From the NCBI GenBank assembly GCA_022813625.1, contig JAKLMB010000037.1:279952-343951 (forward strand): a stretch of DNA of 64,000 nt, written 5' to 3'. Below, piece by piece: positions 36,239 through 47,183 of the stretch. The position numbers and the translations under genes are program-made. Each line of letters starts with the position of its first letter. Position 1 is the first letter of the stretch. The DNA comes from Aaosphaeria pasadenensis (taxonomy: Eukaryota > Ascomycota > Dothideomycetes > Pleosporales). The notes beneath the pieces were generated by a model, which was not told where the DNA came from, did not search any database, and saw only the letters and a program-made list of their open reading frames with translations.

Positions 36239-37885
36239 ATGGCTAACAATCAGACGCAAGTCAGTCTTGACAATGAAAAAGACGACAAAGACTTTGTTAC
36301 TGCCGCAATCAGTGACCACGATGGCTTTGATACTCGCCTCTCAGACAACGAACCTCAGCCGATTCCTTGGAAGTACAAATGGATTGCACTTGCCTGCGTA
36401 ATATCCTTCCCGCTGGGCAGGCGATGGGCCAGTTCCACACTTGGACCTCTGAAGAATACTCTGAGAAACGAACTCGATATCAACAACGCACAATACGGAG
36501 TTATCAGCAGTGCCGACGGCCTTGTCAATACTCTTCTACCCATATTTGGAGGGATGTTACTCGATTGGTGGGGGCCCAATGCTGTTACCCTCGTATGCAC
36601 TACGATCATGCTGGGTGGAAACGCAATTGCTGCGGGTGCCACCCATCTGGGGAAGTGGAGGGTACTAGCCGCTGGTAACCTCATTGAAGGGTTAGGGGTC
36701 GCTGTCCTTGACTCGGCCCAGCATAAGGTAAGGCAACATATCATTCTGATGACACATTTCTGACGCAATATAATAGTTTTTTTATCATTGGTTTGGAGCC
36801 CGTGATCTTGGTTTCGCCTTCGGCATTGATAACGCTGTTGCAAAGGCCGTCGGAATTGTGGCAGGCATGGCTGCAATTCCAATTCGAGACGGCACGGGTC
36901 ACTATCAATGGGCCTTCTGGATTGCTGTTATATTCTGTGCTGTTTCCTGGGTCATCAATATCGGCTATGTTTGGTTTGCCAACACCATCGTGCCCCCTCA
37001 ACACAGACTTACTTCCGCTCGAGCAGATGCAATGGCTAAGAACCCTAATCTCAAGACGAAGATCGTAGACTGGCGGATTCTGTTCACTATCCCATGGGCA
37101 TATATGATGTTTCCCCTAACACAGACTCTACAGGCCGGGGGTGCTGGAGGTTTCGAGAACAGTGCTGCCGACATCATCCGTATGAAGGGTTACAAAGAGG
37201 ATGTCGCAGGTTACATGGCGACCGGACAGAAGATCCTACCAATCGTCCTCAGTCCATTGATCGGCATCGGTATGGACAGATACGGACATCGCTTTCACCT
37301 CGTTGCTCTGGCTCCAATTTTCTTCATCATTTGTTGCGCCCTGATTGGTTTCACCGACCTACACCCACTAGTCGCTCTTGTCTTCGGCAGTCTTGGAGAT
37401 TCATTCAATGCACTCCCAATTCAGATTATCATTCCGCTCTTGGTCGCAGATCAGTCCAAGCTTGGCACTGCCTTCGGGTTATGGAGAGCATACAATAATT
37501 CTAACACGACAATTGTAAGTAAATTAAATGCGGTCACTCTCTGAGACAATATCTAATATGCGAGCAGACGGATGTTGTATATGGTGTGCTCCAAGATGGC
37601 ACAGAGAATATGGGCTATACGAAGGTACTGCTTTTTGCTATCGGAATAAAGGCTTGGGGTTTCGTTCTTGGGTTGTTGTACATCGTACTTGACTTCAAGA
37701 AGCTAGGCAAGGGCATGACGATGACAAGACATCAGCGTGAAGCGCGTCTGAGAGCAATCGCCGATCCTGAAAATGACCCTTTGACACGGAGGACTCCTAA
37801 CAAATTCGTTACTACCGCTGCTCTAGCTGTATTGACTGCGCTTATCATTGTTGCTTGGATCTTGTTCTTTAAATATTTGACGTAA
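36239..37885 (+). CDS. MFS transporter, MFSD1-like
   Basis: Three exons (36239-36727, 36777-37514, 37568-37885) give 514 residues with 12 predictable membrane helices. The N-terminus is polar and acidic, then IPWKYKWIALACVISFPLG opens the first helix. Typical MFS features follow: a motif-A-like loop GGMLLDWWGPNA after TM2, GNLIEGLGVAVLDSAQHK in TM4, and GIGMDRYGHRFH after TM8. The layout resembles MFSD1 (lysosomal dipeptide exporter in animals) and its fungal relatives. The fungal substrate is unknown, so I assign family only. Both introns (49 and 53 bp) are phase 0. Confidence 0.85.
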
Positions 37886-39057
37886 AAGGACTTAGGTTTT
37901 ATATTTATCTAGTACTTATACTCTATAAAGATCTAGTAGAACTATCTTTCTACCAGCAAAAGGTCAATCGGAATATCTTGAAAAACTTTAGTCATGATTA
38001 TGGGAAACTCAATACACACATGCGCAGGGACCTACATTGGTCCACGCCGAGTCTCGACGCCTCAACTGGTGACAAATCATAGAGATATTGGTGCCTTTGT
38101 AGGTAACTGAGCTAATAGGTTCCACGACTGTAAGAATCAGTGCAAAATTTGCAGTAAACAAGTAGCGGTCCGGAACAAGTTCATTGCCACCAGCCCCCAT
38201 CATGTTACGATAATGACACAGACCTCTGCATATCTCAACATTTCCCCCCCAGTCTCTATGAAGCGTTTAGCTTAAGACAATGTGTGTATTGTGCCAGTAC
38301 TGCTCTAACATATACACTTAATGTAACTCTACCCCTACATGGTAATTGGGCATTACTTGCAAGATGCTAACGAATTGTTATACATTACGGGTTTGGCTTG
38401 CCACAATTATATTGACTGACAATTGGGTGGTTTCGACCGTTGTCGTATTTGCAGAGAAATCAAGTCTGGCTGTGGAATTCTCCCATGTGTCAAACAGTCT
38501 CTTAAGTCTCACTAGCCAGAATCTGCTTTCCGAGCAAGTATGCGGATTTATGAGAATCAGCATTGAGGGCAATCACCTACATCTAGCGGTGCATTAGAGC
38601 TCTCTAAAAAGAATACTATGAACATGTACATTTATCATAGTAACACCTTAATTCTAATATTAAACACTGTAGCAAGGTTTCTAGCAGATGCTAAGAGATA
38701 AATTGCATCAATGTGTTTAAACAACAGAATGATTAAGAAACGGGCAGAAAGACAGAAACTACTTGGCCAAAATCATATAGCTGCTTATATCACCATGCTG
38801 CATTGTCTAAACATACGATTATCAAGCCATAAATCATATGGTGCGCACCTTGCTTTCGGTACGTTACATTGAATTATATACAAGCAATACTGCGGTTAAA
38901 CACAAAATGCAACATCATGGTTAAACACAGTCATTGCATACTTTCACTAAATACATAACTATTCAATATTCGAAAACTTTAAATTGCGTTCCAATTCTTG
39001 AAAATACTCTGATTCAATGTTCTGCACTCTGCTCAACATTATTCTGGGAGTTTGAAA
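37886..39057. other. Intergenic AT-rich region of about 1.2 kb
   Basis: Lies between the MFS gene and the AA9 LPMO gene. AT-rich with frequent stops in all frames; no gene supported. The LPMO promoter must lie in the last few hundred bases. Confidence 0.45.
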
Positions 39058-40121
39058 ATGGTCCATTCCTTGTCTCTCGCGCTCCTTGCGAGCAGCCTCT
39101 TCAAAACTTCTCATGCACATGGTTATCTGGGAGCAATAGAAGTAAATGGCGTCAACTACACAGGTTGGAAGGTCTGGGAGGATCGCTTCGTAGATCCGCA
39201 GCCCATCAGAGCCACCCGACCTTATCGGGACAATGGACCCGTTGATGACTTTACTACCGCAGCAATTACGCAAGTAACATTCTTATGCTCTTAATCAAAA
39301 AAGCATAGCTGAACTGATCAATTTCAACAGGTGCAATAATTACCCAAACGTCGGGCCAAATGGTGGGCCTGGAGCACCGGGTAACGATGGCTCAAGTGTT
39401 GAAAGTATCCCTGTGAAGCCAGGCGATAAAATGTAAGATTTAGCTCAATTTAGGGACATTCATTTTTAACACTGATCGATGGATCTTTGAAGGCGATTAA
39501 TATGGGATTCGTGGAACATTCCTCATCCTGGTCCCGTCATGACCTACCTAGCAAATTGCAACGGAGACTGCAAGACATTCAAAGGCGATACTGGAAATGT
39601 CTGGGTAAAAATCGATCAAATGGCATACGAAAGATCGAGAGACCCTGCTTGGGCTTCAATGTTGCTCATGAAGCAGAACGCCACATGGACAATAACAGTG
39701 CCTCCGACTCTGGCACCTGGTGATTATGTGCTCCGACATGAAATTCTGGGCTTACAAGCTGCAAGCACGAGGATGGGCGCGCAATTCTATCCGTCAGTAA
39801 CGCACACTATAAAATAACAACGTGAGCTAATGCAATAGTGACTTGTACGCACACAGATCTTGTGCTCATCTCAAAGTTTCTGGAAGCGGAACTAATCAAT
39901 TGCCTGCTGGTGTCGCACTTCCAGGTGCATATGATCCGGACGATGTTAAAGGTGTAAGTGCATCAGTTTTAGCTTTAAGTCAACTTATCAAATTAAGTGA
40001 GATCTAAAATATTTAGATACATCTCCACTACATTGTTGATATCGAGATGCATGGTATGGAATATGTCGCCCCTGGAGGTGAGGTCTGGTCAGCTGCAGCA
40101 CTGCAGGCAAACGGCATGTAA
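39058..40121 (+). CDS. AA9 family lytic polysaccharide monooxygenase (cellulose-active copper enzyme), secreted
   Basis: Five exons (39058-39269, 39331-39432, 39493-39792, 39857-39953, 40017-40121) give 271 residues. The signal peptide ends at HAH, so the mature chain starts at H21 (HGYLG), the N-terminal copper ligand. The second ligand is H116 in HPGPVMTYLANC, and the axial tyrosine is Y204 in QFYPSCAHL, with Q202 and H187 as second-shell residues; the copper brace is complete. C72 and C207 probably pair. Such enzymes oxidatively cleave cellulose or xyloglucan. The first intron must be GC-AG (donor GCAAGT at 39270) to keep frame. There is no CBM1. The stop codon coincides with the edge of a repeat element (see findings), so the original C-terminus may have been different. 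Confidence 0.88.
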
Positions 40122-40528
40122 TGTGACGGTTGATCACCAGGATCAATCAATCAGACGATTGAGTATGAACACTAGATAATATAGTGACTAAGGAAAGATT
40201 AGATAGAAGTATAGGCCTATACACTGTTATCTAGCAGAAGGCCTATATACTATTACCTATCTACTTACTATATAAGTGTCACGGGTCAATATCCTAAGGA
40301 ACCAGATAGAACAATGATCAGTTGGTTGTAATCAGAGTATCGAGTTTGGATTGAAGTAAGTAAGCTATCGAGCTATAGGAGGCAGGAGGATTAGGCCCTT
40401 ATATAGTAGGCAGATAGGCAACAGTGCATGGGTCTATATCCTCCATCTGATCTATCCTTAATCACCATCTCATCTAGTGTTGATACTCAATCGTCTGATT
40501 GATTGATCCGAGTGATCAACCGTTACAA
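40121..40528. mobile_element. MITE-like element with about 108-bp terminal inverted repeats, flanked by TA
   Basis: The left arm 40122-40229 (starting TGTGACGGTTGATCAC) matches the reverse complement of the right arm 40420-40527 (ending GTGATCAACCGTTACA), with mismatches mostly transitions. A TA lies on both sides (40119-40120 and 40529-40530), as expected of a Tc1/mariner-type target duplication. No coding capacity. The first base of the element completes the TAA stop of the LPMO gene. Confidence 0.7.
40277..40401 (+). repeat. Inverted repeat A, left copy
   Basis: 125 bp from TGTCACGGGTCAATATCC to TTAGGCCCTTA. Its reverse complement recurs at 40529-40884, there interrupted by the 225-bp insertion at 40595. 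It sits between the two arms of the MITE-like element, so the two inverted-repeat pairs are interleaved. Confidence 0.75.
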
Positions 40529-40884
40529 TAAGGGCCTAACTCTTATACCTTTTATAGCTTAATAGCTCACTTACTTTGATTTAAACTTCCTACTGTGGTG
40601 TAGCAGGATAGATAAGGCTATTCAGGGATCACGTGTATGAGGAAAGGCACTAGGCAGGGCATAGATAGATCGATCAGGGCTGCCGAAAGAGTTCAAGGCA
40701 TCATCCACCTACCTCTAGAGGCCTATCGACAGAGTCAAATTTCTACCTTTCCTACCTATTCACCGATTGCGGGTCGTGCCTGTGATGCTCCCTACTACAG
40801 AGGCGTCTATACGCGACAATACTCTAATTATAACCAACTAATTATTAATCTATCTAGTTCCTTAGGATATTAAACTGTAATACA
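40529..40884 (-). repeat. Inverted repeat A, right copy, interrupted by an insertion
   Basis: Starts TAAGGGCCTA and ends CTTAGGATATTAAACTG...TACA; it matches the reverse complement of 40277-40401 once the block 40595-40823 is removed. Most differences are C/T or G/A. Confidence 0.75.
40595..40819 (+). mobile_element. 225-bp non-autonomous element, copy 1, with TACT target duplication
   Basis: Inserted into repeat A's right copy. TACT is present at 40591-40594 and again at 40820-40823, while the uninterrupted partner copy has a single TACT, so both borders are fixed by comparison. A related copy lies at 61151-61374. No ORF. Confidence 0.75.
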
Positions 40885-41432
40885 GATGCACTTTAGGTAC
40901 TTAATGTCAATCTACAATAGATTACTGTTTATCTGATTTAGTAACGTAATATTTCCCTGCACACTCCTTATCTCTTACTAGAACCCCTTTAAGGTTGATA
41001 CCTAAGTGAAACAACAAGTTCAGGGTTACTAGGGTAAGGAGAGGTTGTTGTAGAGGGTTGTGTAGTACTGAAAAGCGAGTATTAAGACAGGAGTATAAAG
41101 TAATTCTAGTTTATCCAGTAGATTAGTTACTATTGCCAGGGTTAAATTCTGAATACCCAAGCGCAATGTTGTATTGACTACAAAGAACTCCTAACATAGG
41201 AAACTATCAATCTTATATATTCGTTCCTCCTAGTCCTTGATCAGTATGCTTAGTTCCCCTTGGCAACTGAGCGGACTGATCATATCACGTGATCACTTCT
41301 TGGGTCAGGCTTCTCCAGCCTGTTCCACGACTTTCATCCCGAGTTCTCATCATCATAGGTCCTGTTGTCGTAACACTAAGCCCTGACTCAGGCGACCCCT
41401 TTACAGTCTGCATAATGTCTGCGCGGACCGTA
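40885..41432. other. Degenerate repeat-rich spacer
   Basis: AT-rich, no gene. It contains several palindromes, such as the ATCACGTGAT block near 41285-41294, and scraps resembling the neighbouring repeats. Probably old transposon debris downstream of the HET gene. Confidence 0.4.
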
Positions 41433-44400
41433 TTATAGCTCTACACGTTCAAGAACCCAGTTGAGAAAGGCCTCGTGAGTTTGAATTACACGGCTGACTT
41501 CCTTGTGCTGCTTATACTTGGCGTGTAAAAGAGGCGTATACCCTCCCTTATCTTTGGCACCAGACGCGGCTCCATTCTGCAAGAGTAGAGTAACAATCTC
41601 CGTGACGCCAAAATGAGCGGCATGAATGAGCGGTGTCATTTCTTCTCTGTCTCTTGCGTCAATTTCAGCCCCGTATTTGAGCAGCAGTCGACTAATTTCC
41701 AGCGCGTCAGCATCAGGGGTGCAGGTGTAGAAGAGTGGCGTGAAGTATTTAGGGTCGCGAGCATTGACATTAGCGCCTCGTTGTATCAGAAGCTTGGCTA
41801 TCTTCCAATATCCTGCCTGCAGCGCAAGATGCAAGAGGTAAGGTTGGCCTCTGTATCTCATATTTGGGTTCGCTTTCCAATCGAGAAGAAGTTCGGTAAG
41901 TTCGTTCGAGCCTGCTGTGACAGCCATGTGCAAAGGAAATCGTTGTTGCCCATCATGACTGTCGATGGCGTTGGGGTTTGCGTTTGATCGTAGAAGGCTC
42001 TGGGTAAGGTCTGTAGATCCTACTAAAATGGATGTGTGTAACGCTAAGCAACCACCGAATGAACGACCAATGTTTGGATCTGCGTTGTGAGCGAGGAGTA
42101 GCTCGATAATTCTGGTCTCGGTAGTAAGATCCAAAGGCTCCTTTTCCGATGAGCTCGGAGTATACATCAACTGGCTGTATGTGTCGCAGATGTTTGCATA
42201 CCGTTTTCCATAACTATAGGGGTAACGATTTGGACGAGCTGCCTTTTCCCAATCTTCCTTCTTCCGTTGACATTCTGTGATCATTTTCAGTAGAGGTGTG
42301 TCGAAATATCTCGCGTTAACATCCACCTTATGGCGAAGCAAAAAGGCCACCATATTCACCATTTTCAGGCCCGTAGCTTTTATCAACGGCGTCCTCCTAC
42401 AATTCGGTCCCCCATCTGGGTTGGCTCCTTGTTGTAAGATACTCTCAACATGGTGTTCTGTCCAAGAGGCACAAAACAACTCCGCCCAACGACATATAAG
42501 TAACTGTCGAAGAGTTTCACGGGGTGCTGAAACACTGGTTGACCAACCAATTAACCTTTCGAAAAGTTGGCCATCCATGTCTGTCGCGTGATTCAGAAGC
42601 AAGTGAACGATCTCCTCATCTTCTCTGTCAATTGCTTGCCGTATCATTTCATTTCTGATTGAATACTTGAAATCCGGCAACGCCCATTTCAAAAGTGGCA
42701 CATTCCCAAGTCGAACCGCTAGGGCGAGTAAGTCTTGTTGGCAATGGGAGATGATCTTTTCCGCTTTGTGACGTTGGCTCATAGTGTGTAAGATGTCTAC
42801 CCTCGAAGCTTCTACCGCCCATCTGGCAGTATTGCGAAGGAACTTATCATCAGCTGGTATATCCTTAGTGTCGGCATATCTGAGTACTTCTTGGACCATT
42901 TCAGGGCTGTTGGCCTTCACCGACAATTCCAACGCTAGGTTATGGAATTCACTTCGATGACTTGCGCTTTGGACAAAACCCACGCATGACTTCGAGTACT
43001 GAGCATCATGGAGTCCAAGCAAGATTCGTAACAGGTCAAGGTTTCTTGTATCGACGGCTAACCTAAGAAGCCTTTGCGTAAGCTTATCGGCGTCGCCCCA
43101 ACGATCATACTGAATTTTATATAATTGGAGGACATCGCTGACCAGGTGTGTATGCTGTGTGTCCATGGCCCATTCCGCGGCTATTCGAGATAGATTGTCG
43201 ATGTTATCTGCAAGCCTCTGGTGATTCCAATCCTGGAAGACAGCTAACGTGGTAGCCTTCCCGCGATAACCGACAACGAAAACTGCGGTATCGTAAACTA
43301 CTTCAGCATCCGGTTTCCCGTACTCTGGTCGCAGGTAGTCTGTATCATGAGCATCGCACGACATGCTAAGCAGCGCATATACTTTGTCGCATGCTTGAGT
43401 GGCCTCGCGATTGCCAAACAACTTCAAAAGATCGGCAAGGGTAGTCTTCTCCGGACTCCACCAAGAGGACGTAATCTGTTCCTGGCTCCCCATAGGGGAT
43501 GGTTGGTGCTGTCTCGGCATGATCTCGAAAATTGCGCGACAGTGTGGCTTTACATCAATATCGGCGGCTTTAGCAGCCTCAACGAAGCACGTAGCGGAGA
43601 CAGACTGGGAACCACAAAATATTCGAAGTGTCCGAGCAAATGCGACTTCCTGCAAGATCCAGACGCGCTTGAACCATTCGCGGTTGAGGAGATCTTTGAG
43701 CCCATCCTTAATGTTCTTCCAGTCTAGCATTTTAAGATAGTGCTTCATCTGAGGATATGAGCTTTGTTCATCCGCCTTCTTCATTTCGCTCATCACTGGT
43801 CTGGTAAGATGCGGACTGTCGCGGCCAAGGAAGACAAACACCTCCTCCGCATTCCTGTAGACTTCGGTCATACGCGTGATTTGGTGGCTCTTCTCTTTAT
43901 TGTCCGCTTGATTGATACACAGAGCGTCCACCCACAGAATCACATCGTCTTCTATACGACGAAAGGCGGCCAATGCATCAAATAAAGAATTTGCGACTCG
44001 AATTCGTTTATCATTGACTTTGATCCATTTCGTTCTAGGAGACTTGCCCCATGTATATGACTGAGCAATGTATTTGTGAGTGCGATCAGGCTCGTAAAAT
44101 GGAGATTTGAATAGGTCGCATTTGATCTCTCCGTCGCGTCCTTTGTGCAACCGAAGAAGACGAAATTCAGCCTTTTCGTGGTTGAGAGGCTCGTAAATTC
44201 CACAATCAGCTATCTCGGGTTTCGTGTCTTTGTCGCTTTCATGGTGCTCGTCATTATTATTGATGGATTTACTTTCTTCCACTTTGGCGTCAATAAGGAC
44301 TTTTCCCTTCTGATAGGAAGAGCTCTTGGGCTGCTTCTTGCTCATATTTGCTCTCAGTCTAAGAACAAGTTGAATACTGCTGGTAATAGTGAATGGGATG

Positions 44401-44471
44401 AACAACGATGGTCTCTGTTTAACACGATGAGCTGAAGAAAATGAAGCGACTAGCCGATGTTGTGAAACCAT
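41433..44471 (-). CDS. HET domain protein with C-terminal ankyrin repeats
   Basis: An uninterrupted frame of 1012 codons. The HET domain occupies about residues 125-290: the blocks YIAQSYTWG, LWVDALCINQADNKEKSHQI and EVFVFLG are diagnostic, followed by WFKRVWILQEVAFAR. The C-terminal 330 residues hold ankyrin repeats (NRRTPLIKAT, QRFPLHMAV, YTPLLHAKYK). HET domains trigger cell death or growth arrest when activated in heterokaryon incompatibility and related immune-like responses; ankyrin repeats would act as sensor or partner surface. No NACHT domain is seen between them. Met43 (ATG at 44343-44345) has the better start context and may be the real start. The gene sits between repeat debris and AT-rich DNA. 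Confidence 0.88.
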   Translation of the reverse strand: MVSQHRLVASFSSAHRVKQRPSLFIPFTITSSIQLVLRLRANMSKKQPKSSSYQKGKVLIDAKVEESKSINNNDEHHESDKDTKPEIADCGIYEPLNHEKAEFRLLRLHKGRDGEIKCDLFKSPFYEPDRTHKYIAQSYTWGKSPRTKWIKVNDKRIRVANSLFDALAAFRRIEDDVILWVDALCINQADNKEKSHQITRMTEVYRNAEEVFVFLGRDSPHLTRPVMSEMKKADEQSSYPQMKHYLKMLDWKNIKDGLKDLLNREWFKRVWILQEVAFARTLRIFCGSQSVSATCFVEAAKAADIDVKPHCRAIFEIMPRQHQPSPMGSQEQITSSWWSPEKTTLADLLKLFGNREATQACDKVYALLSMSCDAHDTDYLRPEYGKPDAEVVYDTAVFVVGYRGKATTLAVFQDWNHQRLADNIDNLSRIAAEWAMDTQHTHLVSDVLQLYKIQYDRWGDADKLTQRLLRLAVDTRNLDLLRILLGLHDAQYSKSCVGFVQSASHRSEFHNLALELSVKANSPEMVQEVLRYADTKDIPADDKFLRNTARWAVEASRVDILHTMSQRHKAEKIISHCQQDLLALAVRLGNVPLLKWALPDFKYSIRNEMIRQAIDREDEEIVHLLLNHATDMDGQLFERLIGWSTSVSAPRETLRQLLICRWAELFCASWTEHHVESILQQGANPDGGPNCRRTPLIKATGLKMVNMVAFLLRHKVDVNARYFDTPLLKMITECQRKKEDWEKAARPNRYPYSYGKRYANICDTYSQLMYTPSSSEKEPLDLTTETRIIELLLAHNADPNIGRSFGGCLALHTSILVGSTDLTQSLLRSNANPNAIDSHDGQQRFPLHMAVTAGSNELTELLLDWKANPNMRYRGQPYLLHLALQAGYWKIAKLLIQRGANVNARDPKYFTPLFYTCTPDADALEISRLLLKYGAEIDARDREEMTPLIHAAHFGVTEIVTLLLQNGAASGAKDKGGYTPLLHAKYKQHKEVSRVIQTHEAFLNWVLERVEL

Positions 44472-44930
44472 GAGGCAGTGGCTGTGTTGAAACTACAGCT
44501 GGCAGCCTACAATTGGACGCTACACTGCTACAAAGGCTAGGCAATAGAAAAGGCTGAGTCGATTAAACTGTCAGAAATTAGCTATTTGCTATTACATCTG
44601 TTATTGCTTACGTCTGATTGTAGCAGAGCAACTCTATAGTTACCCTAAGGGGTTCTGTAGGGTAATGTTACGATACCAGAACTGATAAGGAAACAAGAAG
44701 CATAGGGAGCCTAGATAAGAATTAGGATAATAGGTTGAAGGTAAGGCTAAATAATAAAATATAAGATGTAATTTAACTTCTTGTATATTATATTTATTAT
44801 TATAGGTTACATTATATATATTATTTAAAATTAACTAGATAATATTTTTCATTACCTATCTTATAAAGTAATATTTAATAGGATATTATATAATTTAACT
44901 GATAATATTACTGTATACTTTAGTAGTATC
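44472..44930. repeat. AT-rich, probably RIP-degraded block
   Basis: From about 44570 the sequence is dominated by TA, TAT and ATTA strings with almost no CpA or CpG, as after repeat-induced point mutation. No ORF. The stop of the regulator gene at 44931 lies at its edge. Confidence 0.6.
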
Positions 44931-47183
44931 TTAAGAGATCCCAGACATGTCTAGAAACATATTTACACCACTAACAGAATCAATCCAGGGAGAGATTTCG
45001 TCTAATCTAACATCGAGCACCTGTGAGTCCTGAGTCTGAGAGATATTGTCTAGACGGCGTTCTATATCCTCCAGCATCTGCACATGGCCTTTTGATGCAA
45101 GATTTCCACACGCAGCCATGCTCAATAGTAAATCTCTGGCAGTAAAATACAGGGAGAGATCATCGGACTCCTGTATAAGACTGAGCGGCCTGATGGCGTT
45201 CACCAGCCTTGACAAAGAGAATATCATGATGCCAGAGAACAAGTGTAGTGAGTCATAGAAACCATATTTGGCTAGGAAATAACATGAGTATCCTGTCCCA
45301 ATTTACGGTATGTAGGACTTACCGAGTCGACTGCGGTCTGAAAGAGTCTTGATAATTCTCATATTGCATTTGGCAGCTTCCAGGCATCTAGCACTGAGGG
45401 CCAACAAACCATCTATTGATGACATATCAGTGACCTTGCCAAGGACGATGCTAAGAAGCTTGAAAAAGATAGGACGAATCAACATGATATAACCCTATAA
45501 CCGTGCGTAATTTAGCATATTGAAATAGTGTCCTTTGATTGCTGCAAATCTTACCTGATGATACCTCAGATAGCACGAGGCCAGTGATCTCATTGATGGT
45601 TTATCAATCATCTGTTGTGGCACTCCGCCCGCGAAATCGAAAACAATGTCTGGTGAGAGCTCATTCTTCCATGAGTCTAGCTCACGTAACGGGACTGCTA
45701 TAACTCCCTCATAGCTCGTAAAATCTGACTCTTGTAGATGTCCTACAGTCTCCAGTATGTGACTTCTAATATTGCACAATTTAAGATGTGCTGTCATGAT
45801 ACTACAGTCCCAAAAGTCGGCTTGGTAAGCTGGAGGAATATGCTCATCGGATGGGAATGGATGCTCAGCCTGTGCGAACCCAAAGGCTGGCCTTAGTCCC
45901 ATCTCGGAAGACACCATATTATCCATAAGGAATGTTGTCCACCATATGCGCCTCCGATACTCTGCAACGACCGGCCCTTCAGCCATAGTTGGTATGTGGA
46001 GCATCAGACTATTCGCGATCCTAGCGGACATACCAGCGTACATGTATGCTGTTTTACGTCGGTTCAAAGAATAGCAGAAGAATGCCTGAGGCGTGTCGTT
46101 AATTACACATAGCAGTCGGCCTTCTACAGAGGGAAACTCACAATGAGATTGAGTGCTTCTATATGTTGGATATCTGGCTCCTCGGATGGCATCTTGAAGA
46201 GAGACAACGCCTGCTCAAAGAACCGCAGTCCGGGAAGGTAGGAGTTCCGGGTATCTTTATCTTGCCCAGGGCGGTGAGATTTCTCAGAAGCTTGAGATAG
46301 GTCAATCAGAGGAGGCTCATAGCTATTATAAGACTCCCCAAGGGCAAGGACGGCCATCATCTTGCAAAGCCAGATACGATTGCGTGATCTTGCAGAGTCA
46401 GGGCATCGATAGGTTTCTTCCAAACTGGAGTGAAACTCTTTCCGGCAATACCAGTGATATTCCCATGCCATGAATGTCTCGAACTGTGACACTAGCTGAA
46501 CCGCGTACGGATATGGAGGAAGTTGTATGGAAACATTCTCCCCTACAGACGTGTTAGCAATATTGGAAAGAGTCAAAAACCCATGTATGGACGTACAAGA
46601 CGTATCAAAGTTCAGAGAGACATAATCATAGCTCGAAACCTCAGTCGCCCCAACGGAGTACGAATCTGCGCGCGAAGTCCAATCATTTTGGAATGTAGAT
46701 TCAGGACTAGATTCGGCATCTTTGGTGCTTAATCGCTGGAGTCCAGACACGAAAGCCTCAGCAGTGGCATGCTTCAGGGTCAGTTTCTCTGCGCGATACT
46801 CGCGATTAGCAAGGGTTGAAAGAGGTGTGCCAAGGGCGCCATTGTGTTCAGGCCCTCGACTCGTCACATCAGCTTCTAAGTTTAATGGTGTCGATGGCCC
46901 ATGATTCACTATGTTGGTTTCTGCCAGAGCTTGAAGCCGCTGGAGATATACTTCGGAGACGACAACATTGCGATCTCGGGTCGGAAAGGTGCAGATTGTG
47001 CCTGCGATCTGACAATTTTGGCACGGTACACCTAGGTTGGCATGCATTAATTTGTGATATTTCGGTTTGCATGACAAGGGAGTGCATACCGCCTGAGCAC
47101 TTGACTTTCCTCTTATGACAGCGTTGGCACGCTGTGGGTCTTCGTTTGTCTCCGAAGGTTGATACCGCAGAAGCCAGGCTCAT
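44931..47183 (-). CDS. Zn(II)2Cys6 transcription factor with fungal-specific TF domain
   Basis: Five exons on the minus strand (47090-47183, 46142-47031, 45555-46085, 45323-45494, 44931-45271) give 675 residues. The six cysteines form the zinc cluster around residues 19-48: ACQRCHKRKVKC then VPCQNCQ and GTIC, split by the first intron. The middle homology region contains AYMYAGMSARIANSLMLH and RRRIWWTTFLMDN, typical of the fungal-specific TF domain. It is divergent from the aspartase gene (766 bp apart) and heads the Asn/Asp cluster, so a pathway-specific activator role is a reasonable inference. It binds CGG-type half sites as family; the candidate site is in the shared promoter. Confidence 0.88.

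Noticed and set aside
40277..40401. Solo LTR of a retrotransposon
   Set aside because: The repeat starts with TGT but lacks a CA end, has no detectable flanking duplication and is only 125 bp.
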